Made by a program: the position numbers and the translations under genes
In this document: positions 32,240 through 42,016 of the stretch, piece by piece
How positions within the stretch are numbered: position 1 is the first letter of the stretch
Layout of the letters: every line of letters starts with the position of its first letter
Assembly: GCF_013033515.1 (NCBI RefSeq)
Contig: NZ_WQEG01000012.1
Span: 1-64,000 of the forward strand
Source: Ruegeria sp. HKCCA6707
GTDB taxonomy: Bacteria > Pseudomonadota > Alphaproteobacteria > Rhodobacterales > Rhodobacteraceae
Length of the DNA stretch: 64,000 nt
Direction of reading: 5' to 3'
The notes under the pieces: model-generated
Databases searched by the model: none
Told to the model about the DNA's origin: nothing
Seen by the model: the letters and a program-made list of their open reading frames with translations, nothing else

Positions 32240-33433
32240 ATGGATCACCTTTTTGCAACCCGTATGTCCCGCATGAAAGCGTCGGAAATACGTGAGCTGT
32301 TGAAGCTGTTGGAGCAACCGGACATCGTGTCTTTTGCCGGTGGCATCCCCGATCCGGCCTTGTTTCCGGCCGAGGCTTTTGCGCAAGCGTTCCAGGCGTC
32401 TTTGACCCCTGACCAGCAAACTCAGGCGCTGCAATACTCCGTCAGCGAGGGGTATCCCCCGCTGCGCCAATGGTTGGCCGAACACATGGGCCAGATGGGT
32501 ATCCCCTGCGATATCGATAACATCCTGATCACCTCAGGCTCGCAACAGGCGCTGGACTATCTGGGCAAGCTGTTCCTGTCACCGGGCGACACGGCCCTGG
32601 TTGGATGGCCCACCTATCTGGGCGCAATCAACGCCTTTAGCGCTTATGAGCCACGCTTTGACCAACTGAGCGTCGACGGCAATATAGGGGCTGCACAATA
32701 CAGGGCCGCCGCTGGCGAAGGTGCCGTCAAATTCGCCTATCTCTCGGCTGATTTTGCCAACCCTACAGGGGAAACCACTGATTTGCGGGGCCGTAATGCT
32801 GTGTTGGATCTGGCCGAGGATCTGAATTGTGCCGTGATCGAAGACGGGGCCTATCAGGCGCTGCGCTATGATGGTGAGCCGATCCCACCCGTGCTGGCGC
32901 TTGAGATCGCGCGCAAGGGATCCATCGAGGCGTGCCGGACGATCTATTGCGGCAGTTTCTCGAAAACCCTTTCCCCAGGGTTGCGCCTGGGTTGGGTGGT
33001 TGCGGCCAAGTCGACCATCTCGCGGTTGGTGTTGCTGAGACAGGCGGCTGATCTGCATTCGTCCACCATCAACCAGATGGCCGTGCATAAAGTGGCCGAA
33101 AGCTGTTTTGAAACACATATTCCCAAGCTGCGCAGCGCTTACAGCGCCCGTCGTGACGCCATGCTTGCAGCTTTGGACGAGCATATGCCCGAAGGGGTCG
33201 CATGGACTCAGCCGGAAGGTGGCATGTTTGTCTGGGTGACTTTGCCGAAAGGAACCGATGGTGCGGAACTGCTGGAGAAAGCGCTGAAGACGGTCAAGCT
33301 TGCCTTTGTTCCGGGGCAGGCGTTTTTCCCTGATGGCAGCGGGGCAAATACGATCCGGCTGAGCTTTTCCAACTCGGATGAAGATACGATCCGCGAGGGT
33401 GTCCGCCGGTTGGGTCAGGTATTGCGGGCGTAG
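32240..33433 (+). CDS. PLP-dependent aminotransferase (class I/II, LysN/2-aminoadipate type)
   Basis: 397 residues of fold type I. The PLP lysine is in GSFSKTLSPGLRLGW, the Asn and Asp that hold PLP in FANPTGE and VIEDGAYQALRY, and the substrate-carboxylate Arg in NTIRLSFSN. It resembles the aminotransferase domain of MocR-like proteins and 2-aminoadipate or valine-pyruvate aminotransferases, so the substrate is not sure. GAGGAGG precedes the ATG. The divergent FCD regulator, with operators between, probably controls it in answer to an organic acid. Confidence 0.93.
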   Translation: MDHLFATRMSRMKASEIRELLKLLEQPDIVSFAGGIPDPALFPAEAFAQAFQASLTPDQQTQALQYSVSEGYPPLRQWLAEHMGQMGIPCDIDNILITSGSQQALDYLGKLFLSPGDTALVGWPTYLGAINAFSAYEPRFDQLSVDGNIGAAQYRAAAGEGAVKFAYLSADFANPTGETTDLRGRNAVLDLAEDLNCAVIEDGAYQALRYDGEPIPPVLALEIARKGSIEACRTIYCGSFSKTLSPGLRLGWVVAAKSTISRLVLLRQAADLHSSTINQMAVHKVAESCFETHIPKLRSAYSARRDAMLAALDEHMPEGVAWTQPEGGMFVWVTLPKGTDGAELLEKALKTVKLAFVPGQAFFPDGSGANTIRLSFSNSDEDTIREGVRRLGQVLRA

Positions 33434-33477
33434 TGCCCGAAAGGTTCTATTAACCAAATTCGCGCACAAAAGCGGGC

Positions 33478-33873
33478 ATGATCCGCTTTGTCGCAATTTT
33501 CCTGCTGGCAGCCTGTTCCGCAGGCACGCCGCATTTCCGGGACCTACCTGCCACGCGCGTGGCTGTGAATGGCAGCGTCTTTGACGTGCGCGTGCGCGGG
33601 CATCTGGCCGAGGCCGTGCGGGTCAACACCCAATACGCGCCCCGTCTTGGGCCCATACGCCAACGGGCGGGCTTGGCGATGATGCAGGTTTCGGGCTGCC
33701 CCATCCTCGATGTGTTGGGCGACGCCGCTGTAACTGTCGGTGTGCTGGGTTGCGACCGTGAGGCCGGGGAAAAGCTGTTGCTGGCGGCGATATCGCGTCG
33801 CAATTACGAATGCATCAACTTCGGCCGCTCAGAGGATCTGGGCTATGACCTGTTCGAGTGTTCACCCTATTGA
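33478..33873 (+). CDS. small putative lipoprotein
   Basis: 131 residues. The start MIRFVAIFLLAACSAG has a lipobox (LAAC), with Cys13 as the probable lipidation site. The mature part has no recognised domain; four further cysteines are present, fitting disulfides in the periplasm. It is encoded between the aminotransferase and smc. Function unknown. Confidence 0.75.
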   Translation: MIRFVAIFLLAACSAGTPHFRDLPATRVAVNGSVFDVRVRGHLAEAVRVNTQYAPRLGPIRQRAGLAMMQVSGCPILDVLGDAAVTVGVLGCDREAGEKLLLAAISRRNYECINFGRSEDLGYDLFECSPY

Positions 33874-34014
33874 AACACGCGTGTTCTTGCGTATTTCGCC
33901 AAGATATTGTGGATAAGTGCCACTGGCAGGCCATATCCTGCGGGTTCCCGTTGACTCTGGCCCTGTCGGTTGCGCAGACTTCGGAGCTACAGGAATCATG
34001 GGACCCGTTCGTCA

Positions 34015-37000
34015 TTGCGTTTTAGCAAACTCAAATTGACCGGCTTCAAAAGCTTCGTTGATCCGACCGATCTGATCATCGCGGACGGGCTGACCGGTGT
34101 CGTCGGCCCCAATGGGTGCGGCAAGTCGAACCTGCTGGAAGCGCTGCGCTGGGTGATGGGGGAAAACCGCCCGAAATCCATGCGCGGTGGCGCGATGGAA
34201 GATGTGATCTTTGCCGGGGCCGCCACACGGCCCGCGCGCAACTTTGCCGAAGTGGTCCTGACCATGGACAATTCGGAACGCCTCGCACCTTCGGGGTTCA
34301 ACGATAATGACCAGCTTGAGATTGTGCGCCGCATCACCCGCGACGTGGGCAGCGCCTATAAGACCAATGGCAAGGATGTGCGCGCGCGCGATGTGCAGAT
34401 GCTGTTCGCCGATGCCTCTACCGGTGCGCATTCGCCTGCCTTGGTGGGACAGAACCGCATTGCCGAGCTGATCAACGCCAAACCCCGCGCCCGGCGCCGC
34501 ATTCTGGAAGAGGCCGCCGGGATTTCGGGGCTCTACCAACGTCGCCACGAGGCGGAGTTGAAGCTGAAAGGCACAGAAGCCAACCTGACCCGTGTTGATG
34601 ACGTGCTGGAGCAGTTGGGCGGGCAACTGGCGCAATTGGCGCGTCAGGCCCGACAGGCGGCCCGGTATCGTGAGATCGGAACCTTGCTGCGGCAGGCCGA
34701 GGGGATGCTGCTGTATCGCCGTTGGAAAGAAGCCGATATCGCGCGCCAGAAAGCCGAAGACAAGCTGCGGGACCGTATCACCGAAGCGTCGCGTGCCGAA
34801 GCGCAGGCGCGCGCGGCCTCTGCCAAGCGTGCCGAGATCGAAGAGACTTTGCCACCATTGCGCGAGGAAGAGGCTATCGCCGCTGCAGTCCTGCAACGCC
34901 AGCAGGTCGAACGGGATCAACTGACCGATCAGGAATCCCGCGCGCGGCAGACCATCGAGACGCTGACCAACCGCATCAAGCAGTTGGGTCATGACATCGA
35001 GCGTGAGACGGGTCTGAACCGCGATGCGGGTGAGATGATCGAGCGTTTGGAATGGGAAGCACGCGAACTGGCCAAAGCGGCCGAGGGTCAGGACGAAAAG
35101 CTTGCCGAAGCGGCTGAGGTTGCGCGCGAGGCGGCCTCGGTCTTGCAGCAGCGTGAGGACCATTTGTCTCAAGAGACGGAAGACCTGGCCCGGCTTGTGG
35201 CGCGACACCAATCGGCGCAGCGTTTGGTCGAAGACAGCCGCAAGACACTGGCCCGGTCTGAGGGGGAGGAAGAAAAGGCGCGCCTGGCAGTGGAGGATGC
35301 CAAATCGGCGGTGAACCGCGCGGGTGAGGCCTATGCGACGGCACAGAAGGACGAAGACGCGGCGCGGAGTGCGGCAGACGCTGCGGAAACCGCGCTGACG
35401 GCGGCTGATGAGTTGCGCAACGAAACGCAGGCGCGCGAGGCAGACGCGCGGGCCAAACGGTCAGAGGCGGAAGGCGAGTTGGGCGCGATCCGCGCTGAAA
35501 CGACGGCATTGGCCAAATTGGTCGAGCGGGACACTGCCGAAGGCGGTCAGGTTCTGGACCTGTTGCGCGTGGTGCCGGGGTTTGAAAAGGCGCTTGGTGC
35601 CGCTTTGGCCGATGACTTGCGCGCCCCTCTGGTCGAAGGAGATGGACCGTCGGGTTGGGTGGAATTGAGCGGCTATGATGCTGATCAACCGTTGCCTGAC
35701 GGTGCCGAACCACTCGCACTGCATGTCTCGGGCCCCGACCGGTTGAGCCGTCGTATTGCGCAAATCGGACTTGTGGATGCGGATCAGGGCGCGCGCTTGC
35801 AATCGGCCTTGAAGCCTGGTCAGCGTCTGGTGTCGCGTTCGGGGGATTTGTGGCGCTGGGACGGGTTCCGCGCCTGGGCCGAAGATGCGCCCAGTGCAGC
35901 CGCGCTGCGGTTGGAGCAGTTGAACAAGCTGGAAGCATTGAAGCAAGAGCTTGCGCGGACCGAAGCGCAGGCCGAAGGCGCGCGCGCGGCGCATGAGACA
36001 TTGTCGCAGAAACTGGCTGAAGTGACCGAGGCAGACCGCAAAGCGCGTGAGGCCCGGCGCGCTGCCGATCAACGTATGGCCGAAGCAGCCCGTGCGCTCA
36101 GCCGCGCCGAGGCAGATCGTAATCTTGCGCAGGGCAAGCTTGAGACCCTGTCATTGGCCGTCGACCGCCACAAAGAGGATGCCATGTCCGCGCGCGCGCA
36201 GCTGCGCGAGGCCGAAAACGCGCTGACGGGTCTGGGTGATCTGGACACAGCGCGCAGCCAGTTGGAAGACATCAAACAAACGGTTGAGGCGGCGCGGATC
36301 ACCATGCTGACCCATCGCTCGACCCATGACGAACTGCGCCGCGAAGGCGAGGCACGCACGCGCCGTAGCCAGGAGGTCACCAAAGACCTCAGCGGTTGGC
36401 GGCACCGGCTGGAAACGGCGGAAAAGCGGATTTCGGAACTGGCAGAGCGCAAGGAGAGTTCGGAAGCTGAGCTGTCGCAGGCGATGGCTGCACCTGACGA
36501 GATCGCCGCACAGCGCGCCGAGTTGAACACTTTGATCGAAACCGCCGAAGCCCGCCGCAAAGAAGCTGGTGATCGTTTGGCCGAAGCCGAAGCGCAGCAG
36601 CGCGACGCGGTTCTGGCCGAACGTGAGGCAGAACGGCTTGCCTCGGAAGCTCGCGAAATGCGCGCAGCCGCCGAGGCGCGAAGCGAAGCGGCGAAAGAAG
36701 GTGTTGTTGCAGCCGCCGAACGGATCGCCGAAGACCAACAGCTGACCCCCAACCAGTTGCTGAACCAATTGGATGTGAACCCCGACCAGATGCCCGCCGC
36801 AGATGCGCTGGAGGCTGAAGTCAACCGCCACAAGCGTCAACGCGATGCGATGGGGGCGGTGAACCTGCGCGCCGAAGAAGACAGCAAAGAGGTGCAGGAG
36901 GAGTTCGACACGCTCACCAGCGAAAAGGCCGATCTGGAAGAGGCGATCAAGGCGCTGCGCAGCGGCATTGCCAGCCTCAACCGCGAAGGGCGCGAACGTC

Positions 37001-37470
37001 TGCTGACCGCGTTTGAGCAAGTGAACTCGAACTTTGCGATGCTGTTCAAGCACCTGTTTGGCGGTGGCGAGGCCAACCTAGTCATGGTCGAAAGTGACGA
37101 TCCGCTGGATGCCGGGCTTGAGATCATGTGTCAGCCGCCAGGTAAAAAGCTGTCGACCCTTAGCCTGCTGTCGGGTGGTGAGCAGACCCTGACCGCCACG
37201 GCGCTGATCTTTGGCGTCTTCCTGGCGAACCCAGCCCCGATCTGCGTGCTGGACGAAGTCGACGCTCCTCTGGACGACGCCAACGTGACCCGGTTCTGTG
37301 ACTTGCTGGATGAGATGTGCCGCCAGACCGACACCCGGTTCCTGATCATCACCCACCATGCGGTAACCATGGCCCGGATGGACCGGCTGTTTGGTGTGAC
37401 GATGCAGGAACAGGGCGTCAGCCAGTTGGTGTCGGTCGATCTGAAGAAAGCCGAGCAGATGGTGGCATGA
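34015..37470 (+). CDS. chromosome segregation ATPase SMC
   Basis: 1151 residues from a TTG at 34015, where the conserved RFSKLKLTGFKSFVDP begins; no ATG or GTG fits, and the longer frame to 33970 is not family-like. Walker A is GPNGCGKSN near residue 35. Two long coiled coils flank a hinge around residues 520-670. The C-terminal half has SLLSGGEQTLTATAL and Walker B ICVLDEVDAPLDD. The protein compacts and aligns new chromosome arms with ScpA/ScpB, which are not in this window. Confidence 0.97.
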   Translation: MRFSKLKLTGFKSFVDPTDLIIADGLTGVVGPNGCGKSNLLEALRWVMGENRPKSMRGGAMEDVIFAGAATRPARNFAEVVLTMDNSERLAPSGFNDNDQLEIVRRITRDVGSAYKTNGKDVRARDVQMLFADASTGAHSPALVGQNRIAELINAKPRARRRILEEAAGISGLYQRRHEAELKLKGTEANLTRVDDVLEQLGGQLAQLARQARQAARYREIGTLLRQAEGMLLYRRWKEADIARQKAEDKLRDRITEASRAEAQARAASAKRAEIEETLPPLREEEAIAAAVLQRQQVERDQLTDQESRARQTIETLTNRIKQLGHDIERETGLNRDAGEMIERLEWEARELAKAAEGQDEKLAEAAEVAREAASVLQQREDHLSQETEDLARLVARHQSAQRLVEDSRKTLARSEGEEEKARLAVEDAKSAVNRAGEAYATAQKDEDAARSAADAAETALTAADELRNETQAREADARAKRSEAEGELGAIRAETTALAKLVERDTAEGGQVLDLLRVVPGFEKALGAALADDLRAPLVEGDGPSGWVELSGYDADQPLPDGAEPLALHVSGPDRLSRRIAQIGLVDADQGARLQSALKPGQRLVSRSGDLWRWDGFRAWAEDAPSAAALRLEQLNKLEALKQELARTEAQAEGARAAHETLSQKLAEVTEADRKAREARRAADQRMAEAARALSRAEADRNLAQGKLETLSLAVDRHKEDAMSARAQLREAENALTGLGDLDTARSQLEDIKQTVEAARITMLTHRSTHDELRREGEARTRRSQEVTKDLSGWRHRLETAEKRISELAERKESSEAELSQAMAAPDEIAAQRAELNTLIETAEARRKEAGDRLAEAEAQQRDAVLAEREAERLASEAREMRAAAEARSEAAKEGVVAAAERIAEDQQLTPNQLLNQLDVNPDQMPAADALEAEVNRHKRQRDAMGAVNLRAEEDSKEVQEEFDTLTSEKADLEEAIKALRSGIASLNREGRERLLTAFEQVNSNFAMLFKHLFGGGEANLVMVESDDPLDAGLEIMCQPPGKKLSTLSLLSGGEQTLTATALIFGVFLANPAPICVLDEVDAPLDDANVTRFCDLLDEMCRQTDTRFLIITHHAVTMARMDRLFGVTMQEQGVSQLVSVDLKKAEQMVA

Positions 37471-37524
37471 ACCATCACCACAACGTTATGAGCGGTTTCC
37501 GATCGCTTAGGCTAAGCTGATCTC

Positions 37525-37875
37525 ATGACCCGATTTCTGTTCCTTGCCCTAATTGTCGCCTCACCCCTAAGCGCCGCGGAATGGCCCACCAAACCCGGCG
37601 ATGTGCCCCTGTCGGTGCAAGATTTGGAGGCACTGGCAGGCCGTACGCTGACTTTCTATGACGATGGTCAATCGAAATTCTCGGCCGGTGGGGCCTATTC
37701 CTATACCTATGCCAGCGGGGAATCTGCCTTTGGCACCTATTCCATCGCCGAGGACGGGAGCATCTGTATCGACTATCGCAATGGGTTCAGTCGCTGCGAC
37801 CTCTATGTCCGCAGCGGTGATCGGTTGATCCTGATTGACCAAAAAGGGGATCGCTATCCGGTGCGGCCGGAGTGA
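37525..37875 (+). CDS. small exported hypothetical protein
   Basis: 116 residues with signal peptide MTRFLFLALIVASPLSAAEW. The mature part has a strand-rich composition with LEALAGRTLTFYDDGQSKF and a YSYTYASGESAFGTY stretch, and two cysteines that may form a disulfide. I recall similar uncharacterised Rhodobacteraceae proteins. It lies downstream of smc in the same direction, 54 bp from its stop. Confidence 0.8.
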   Translation: MTRFLFLALIVASPLSAAEWPTKPGDVPLSVQDLEALAGRTLTFYDDGQSKFSAGGAYSYTYASGESAFGTYSIAEDGSICIDYRNGFSRCDLYVRSGDRLILIDQKGDRYPVRPE

Positions 37876-37963
37876 CACAGGGTTTAACAACGCACCCGGC
37901 GCGTGGAATCTGGACAGTTGCGCATCGAAGGTGGTGCACATTGCCACCGGAAGGATCTAAGCA

Positions 37964-38401
37964 GTGACGAATGACAGCGATGAACGGCTTGCGCGGGCAA
38001 AGAGGCGCGCATCACATGGGCGGCAGCAGGATGAAGGCGTTCTGGTCATCCGTACCATCGCTATGCCAGCCGATACCAATCCGGCAGGGGATATCTTTGG
38101 CGGGTGGTTGATGTCGCAAATGGATCTGGCGGCTGGAAACATGGCGGCGCGGGTGGCGCAGGGACGGGCGGCCACGGTGTCTGTCGAGGCGATGCAGTTT
38201 CTTCAACCGGTCAAAGTGGGGGATGAGGTGACGCTCTACGCCACACTGGTGAAAGTGGGCCGTACATCCATCCGCGTTCATGTGGATGTCTGGGCCCGTC
38301 CCCGGCAATCGGACAATGGGCAAAAGGTAACGGATGCGGATTTCGTGTTTGTTGCCCTGGATGAGGACGGAACATCGCGCCCGATTGACCTGGAGGCTTG
38401 A
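37964..38401 (+). CDS. acyl-CoA thioesterase (hotdog fold, YciA-like)
   Basis: 145 residues with a GTG start. ADTNPAGDIFGGWLMSQMDLAAG holds the catalytic Asn/Asp region of the YciA/ACOT branch, and VKVGDEVTLYATLVKVGRTSIRVHVDVW is the usual second half. It hydrolyses acyl-CoA to free CoA. The stop lies 13 bp from the end of the convergent transglycosylase. Confidence 0.92.
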   Translation: MTNDSDERLARAKRRASHGRQQDEGVLVIRTIAMPADTNPAGDIFGGWLMSQMDLAAGNMAARVAQGRAATVSVEAMQFLQPVKVGDEVTLYATLVKVGRTSIRVHVDVWARPRQSDNGQKVTDADFVFVALDEDGTSRPIDLEA

Positions 38402-38414
38402 GCGAGGTGCCCCG

Positions 38415-39581
38415 CTAGAGACGGTTCAGCAATTCGGTCGTGGGCCACGCATCTGCGGGCAAACCCAGCCGGACCTGCTCGGCCTGCACAGCCGCCCGCG
38501 TTCCCGCACCCAGAATGCCGTCGATCTTGCCGACGTCATGGCCACGGGCTTGCAGCTTGGTCTGCAATTGCTTCATTTGCCCCCCAGAGAGCCCCGGAGC
38601 GGGATTGCCTGCGTCATAGATCTGAGCTCCCTCTAGCCGTGTGCCGAAATAGGCAGCGGTCAACACATAGACAAAGCTTTGGTTCCATTCGAAATAGACG
38701 TCGAAATTCGGGTACGCCAGAAAGGCAGGCCCTTGGTGCCCTTGCGGCAGGATCAGGGAAGCGGGCAGGTTGCTGAGCGACCCGTTGCGCGCCTGTACAC
38801 CCATGGCCTGCCAGTCTGAGACCGGGCGCGGTTTTCCGGGGCCAGACAGCGACCAATCCATCTGCGCAGGCACGGTAACCTCTTGCAGCCAGGGTTGACC
38901 CGGCTTCCAGCCCAGATGCGACAGCATCTTGGCCCCTGACAGCAGCGCATCCGGGGCAGAGGTTTTCAGCGACACCTTGCCGTCACCATCCCCGTCGATG
39001 CCGTTCTCCAGAATGTCGCGGGGCAGCATCTGGACCATGCCGATCTCACCCGCCCAGGCACCCGTTGTGCGGGCAGGGTCGAAATCACCGTTCTGATAAA
39101 GCTCGATCGCGGCAAAAATCTGAGGCCGGAAGAGCTCGGGGCGGCGACAATCATGGGCCAGGGTTACCAGCGCGTTGCGGGTGTTGAAATCGCCTTGAAA
39201 CGATCCGTAGTCAGTCTCGAACGCCCAAAAGGCCAATAAGACACCGCGTGACACACCATATTCGCGTTCGATCCGGTCAAACTCCGCGTCATACTTGCCC
39301 GACATCGCCTTGCCTCGATCAATCCGGTTGGCCGAGATCAGGCGGCGGGAAAACTCGATGAACGGTTTTTGGAACACGCCTTGTGCGCGGTCTGCTTTCA
39401 ACACGGCACCGTCCTGTTGCACACCTTTGAAAAACGCGTCGACGGTTGCTTTGTCAAAGCCTTGCTGAACAGCCTCGGCCTTCAACCCTTTGACGAAGCT
39501 GTTAAACCCACCGCCACATTGGGCCAGGGCAGGGGTGGCAAGCAGGGTGGCGGCGATCAGGCCTGTAAGAAAGCGCATCAA
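38415..39581 (-). CDS. lytic murein transglycosylase (MltB type) with peptidoglycan-binding domain
   Basis: 388 residues; signal peptide ending ATPALAQ. The MltB-type catalytic domain has the Glu acid in LAFWAFETDYGSFQG, and WAGEIGMVQMLPRDILENGIDGDGDGKV is a hallmark. The last ~60 residues are a PG_binding_1 domain (LQTKLQARGHDVGKIDGILGAGTRAAV). It cuts peptidoglycan to form 1,6-anhydro ends. No lipobox is present, so it is periplasmic rather than anchored. The cobalamin gene cbiB is 9 bp upstream in the same direction. Start may be the ATG at 39578. Confidence 0.94.
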   Translation of the reverse strand: MMRFLTGLIAATLLATPALAQCGGGFNSFVKGLKAEAVQQGFDKATVDAFFKGVQQDGAVLKADRAQGVFQKPFIEFSRRLISANRIDRGKAMSGKYDAEFDRIEREYGVSRGVLLAFWAFETDYGSFQGDFNTRNALVTLAHDCRRPELFRPQIFAAIELYQNGDFDPARTTGAWAGEIGMVQMLPRDILENGIDGDGDGKVSLKTSAPDALLSGAKMLSHLGWKPGQPWLQEVTVPAQMDWSLSGPGKPRPVSDWQAMGVQARNGSLSNLPASLILPQGHQGPAFLAYPNFDVYFEWNQSFVYVLTAAYFGTRLEGAQIYDAGNPAPGLSGGQMKQLQTKLQARGHDVGKIDGILGAGTRAAVQAEQVRLGLPADAWPTTELLNRL

Positions 39582-39590
39582 GATGTCCCG

Positions 39591-40511
39591 TCAGAAAATC
39601 AGTGTGATCCCAACCCACACTGACAGCGCGCCAAGCGCAAGCCCCCAAACCTGCCAAAGCATGGTACAAGCGCGAAAAACCTCATGCGGGCCGATCTCAC
39701 GCTGGGCGTCACCATTGACCCAGGCCAGATCGCGCATCGTGCCATCATAGCTTCGCGGCCCGGCCAGCGCGATCCCGAGCGCGCGGGCCATAGCGGCCTC
39801 GGGCCATCCGGCATTGGGTGAGATATGGCGTCGCGCGTCGGCAACGATCTCGCGCCAGCGCGACCATGTGCCCGACAGCGACATGATCATCACGCAGGTC
39901 AGGCGCGCGGGGATCAGGTTTAGCAGGTCGTCACATCGGGCAGCGGCCCAACCGAAGGACGCGTATTTTTCGCTGCGGTACCCGATCATGCTGTCGGCTG
40001 TGTTGACAGCCTTGTAGATCAGGATCCCGGGCAGCCCGCCCAGCAGAAACCAGAATGCAGGTGCGATGACCCCATCGCTGAGGTTTTCTGCGGCACTTTC
40101 GATGGCCGACCGCGCGACCTGAGGCTGGCTCATGGCGCGCGTATCACGTGAGACGATCATGGCGACCCGACCGCGTCCTTCTTCTAGCGAAATCTGCAGT
40201 CCGTTGGCGACATCGCGTACGTGCGTGACCAGCGATTTCTGGGCCAGAAGAATGGCGCAAACGAGGATTTCGACGATTGGTCCCAATTGTGCCAACAGGG
40301 CTCCGATACCCCAGCCGCAGATGATCAACAGAGCTAGTACCGCAGTTCCTTTCACGCGTTTGCCTGATCCGCGATTCAAGCGCTGGTCTAGCCAGCCAAT
40401 ACAGGTGCCGATGAGAACGGCGGGGTGGCGAATGCGAGACCAAAGCCAGTCCGGCTCGCCCAACGCGGCATCGAGGCACATCGCGGCGATCAGCAAAAGC
40501 GCGGTGGTCAC
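39591..40511 (-). CDS. adenosylcobinamide-phosphate synthase CbiB/CobD
   Basis: 306 residues, integral membrane. [52 protein letters not shown] and [27 protein letters not shown] segments are diagnostic. It links aminopropanol phosphate to adenosylcobyric acid. Its ATG overlaps the cobC stop by 4 bp, so cobC and cbiB are coupled, as in many Rhodobacteraceae. Confidence 0.95.
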   Translation of the reverse strand: MTTALLLIAAMCLDAALGEPDWLWSRIRHPAVLIGTCIGWLDQRLNRGSGKRVKGTAVLALLIICGWGIGALLAQLGPIVEILVCAILLAQKSLVTHVRDVANGLQISLEEGRGRVAMIVSRDTRAMSQPQVARSAIESAAENLSDGVIAPAFWFLLGGLPGILIYKAVNTADSMIGYRSEKYASFGWAAARCDDLLNLIPARLTCVMIMSLSGTWSRWREIVADARRHISPNAGWPEAAMARALGIALAGPRSYDGTMRDLAWVNGDAQREIGPHEVFRACTMLWQVWGLALGALSVWVGITLIF

Positions 40512-41470
40512 AGCGCGGCCTCAAGCCGGTCCCAAGAATCTGAGGGTGGCAGGCCCAGGCGCAGGTAGGTGTCGGAATAGGGGAAGATCCGGCTCCAGAT
40601 ATGTGCTTGGGCCAGGCGGTCTTGCCACGCGAACGCCCTGTCGACGCGATACAGGCGAAAGAGGCTGGTGCCTCCTACGACTTGTGCTCCGTGTGCGGCC
40701 AACATCGCATCCAAACGGTCTGCGTCTTGGCTCAGGCGAGCGCGTGTCTCCTCGGCCCAGCTCAGGTCGCGCAAAGCGCGCTCTCCGATGCGCAAGGCAG
40801 GGCCCGAAACGGCCCACGGTCCTGTCAGGTCATTGAGCCAATCGATGACACTTGGTTGACCAATGGCAAAGCCCAGGCGCAGACCCGCAAGCCCCCAAAA
40901 CTTGCCAAAGCTCTTTAAAACGATCACTCCCGGTCGCTCGGCCAATTGGATCAATGTCTTGTCCGGCGTCACATCGCAAAAGCTTTCATCGATCACGGTC
41001 AGCGCGGCATCCGCGTCACTGGCCGTCCACAGGCGGCCATCTGGGTTGTTGGGGTGCACCAGAACCCGCGCTTCCGCCGGGCCTGCTTCCTGAACGTTCC
41101 ATCCATGCGCCACAAAAGCTGCAGCATGTTCGTTATAGGTGGGTGTTGTGATCCGCACACGCCCCGGGTCCGCCAGTGCGGGAATGCGCGCGATCAGAGC
41201 CGAAGCGCCAGGTGCGGGTAGAATTGCAGCCTGATCCGGTACGTTCCAGAAGGCGCGGGCCGCGCCGCTTATGGCCTGGAAAGCATCATGGTCGGGTAGC
41301 GCCGTCAAATCCGCGCCAGACAGTTCGCCGATCGGATAAGCATGAGGATTGATGCCTGTCGATAGGTCAAGCCAGTCCCCGCGGATGCCACCATAACGCT
41401 CCATCGCAGCGGCGAGCCCACCGCCATGGTCGCGTGTTGCGCGTGGGTTCAAACTGTCAGAGTGGTTCAT
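40508..41470 (-). CDS. threonine-phosphate decarboxylase CobC
   Basis: 320 residues, fold type I PLP enzyme. [15 protein letters not shown] and [13 protein letters not shown] mark the CobC branch, and the PLP lysine is in [17 protein letters not shown]. It makes (R)-1-amino-2-propanol phosphate, the linker of the cobalamin nucleotide loop, for the coupled CbiB enzyme. Together with bluB at 19.3 kb this indicates de novo cobalamin synthesis. Confidence 0.93.
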   Translation of the reverse strand: MNHSDSLNPRATRDHGGGLAAAMERYGGIRGDWLDLSTGINPHAYPIGELSGADLTALPDHDAFQAISGAARAFWNVPDQAAILPAPGASALIARIPALADPGRVRITTPTYNEHAAAFVAHGWNVQEAGPAEARVLVHPNNPDGRLWTASDADAALTVIDESFCDVTPDKTLIQLAERPGVIVLKSFGKFWGLAGLRLGFAIGQPSVIDWLNDLTGPWAVSGPALRIGERALRDLSWAEETRARLSQDADRLDAMLAAHGAQVVGGTSLFRLYRVDRAFAWQDRLAQAHIWSRIFPYSDTYLRLGLPPSDSWDRLEAAL

Positions 41471-41653
41471 CGTACAATTCGTTGGATTTGGCCGGATTTT
41501 CCCGTTTCAAGCGGATTTTCGCCGTTCGGGCAAGCAAATCCGCGCGAGCAGGGCCAGTGACAGGTCATGTTAACACTTTGTTAAGGATTTGGCTGGATCA
41601 CGGACCTTGGGGGTCGGCATAACGCATCATATCACGTGCCGAGGTAGTTGCAA

Positions 41654-42016
41654 ATGAAAGTACTGATTGTTGAGAGTAATCCTGACCTCGGTCGGGTTTG
41701 GAAAAGGCATCTGGAGAGACAGGGTGCCGAGGTCACTTTGGTGGGAACTCAGGAAGCCGCGATTCTTGCACTTTACGGAACGGATTTCGAGATCATCGTG
41801 CTGGACCTGGTTCTCGAGACCGGCAGCGCTCTGGCTGTTGCCGATTTCGCAAGCTATCGCCGACCAGAGGCGCGCGTCATCTTTGTTACCAACACAACCT
41901 TTTTTTCGGACGGGTCAATCTTTTCCCATAGCGCCAATGCCTGCGCCTATGTTCAAAGCAGTACCCCGCCCGAAGACTTGGCCGCGATGGTCGAGCACTA
42001 TGCCGCGGGGCGCTGA
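41654..42016 (+). CDS. single-domain response-regulator receiver, degenerate
   Basis: 120 residues from the ATG at 41654. The fold is that of CheY-like receivers, with the phosphoacceptor Asp51 in IIVLDLVLETG and Thr79 in IFVTN. But the acidic pocket has only one acid (Glu7 in IVESNPD, where two are usual), and the invariant Lys is Gln101 (AYVQSSTPPEDL). Phosphorylation may be lost or changed. No histidine kinase is adjacent. Its 3' end overlaps the convergent reductase gene by 19 bp. Confidence 0.85.
   Translation: MKVLIVESNPDLGRVWKRHLERQGAEVTLVGTQEAAILALYGTDFEIIVLDLVLETGSALAVADFASYRRPEARVIFVTNTTFFSDGSIFSHSANACAYVQSSTPPEDLAAMVEHYAAGR

Noticed and set aside
34012..35211. 399-codon frame antisense to smc
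   Set aside because: Shadow of the smc coding sequence; the smc frame carries the full conserved ATPase head.
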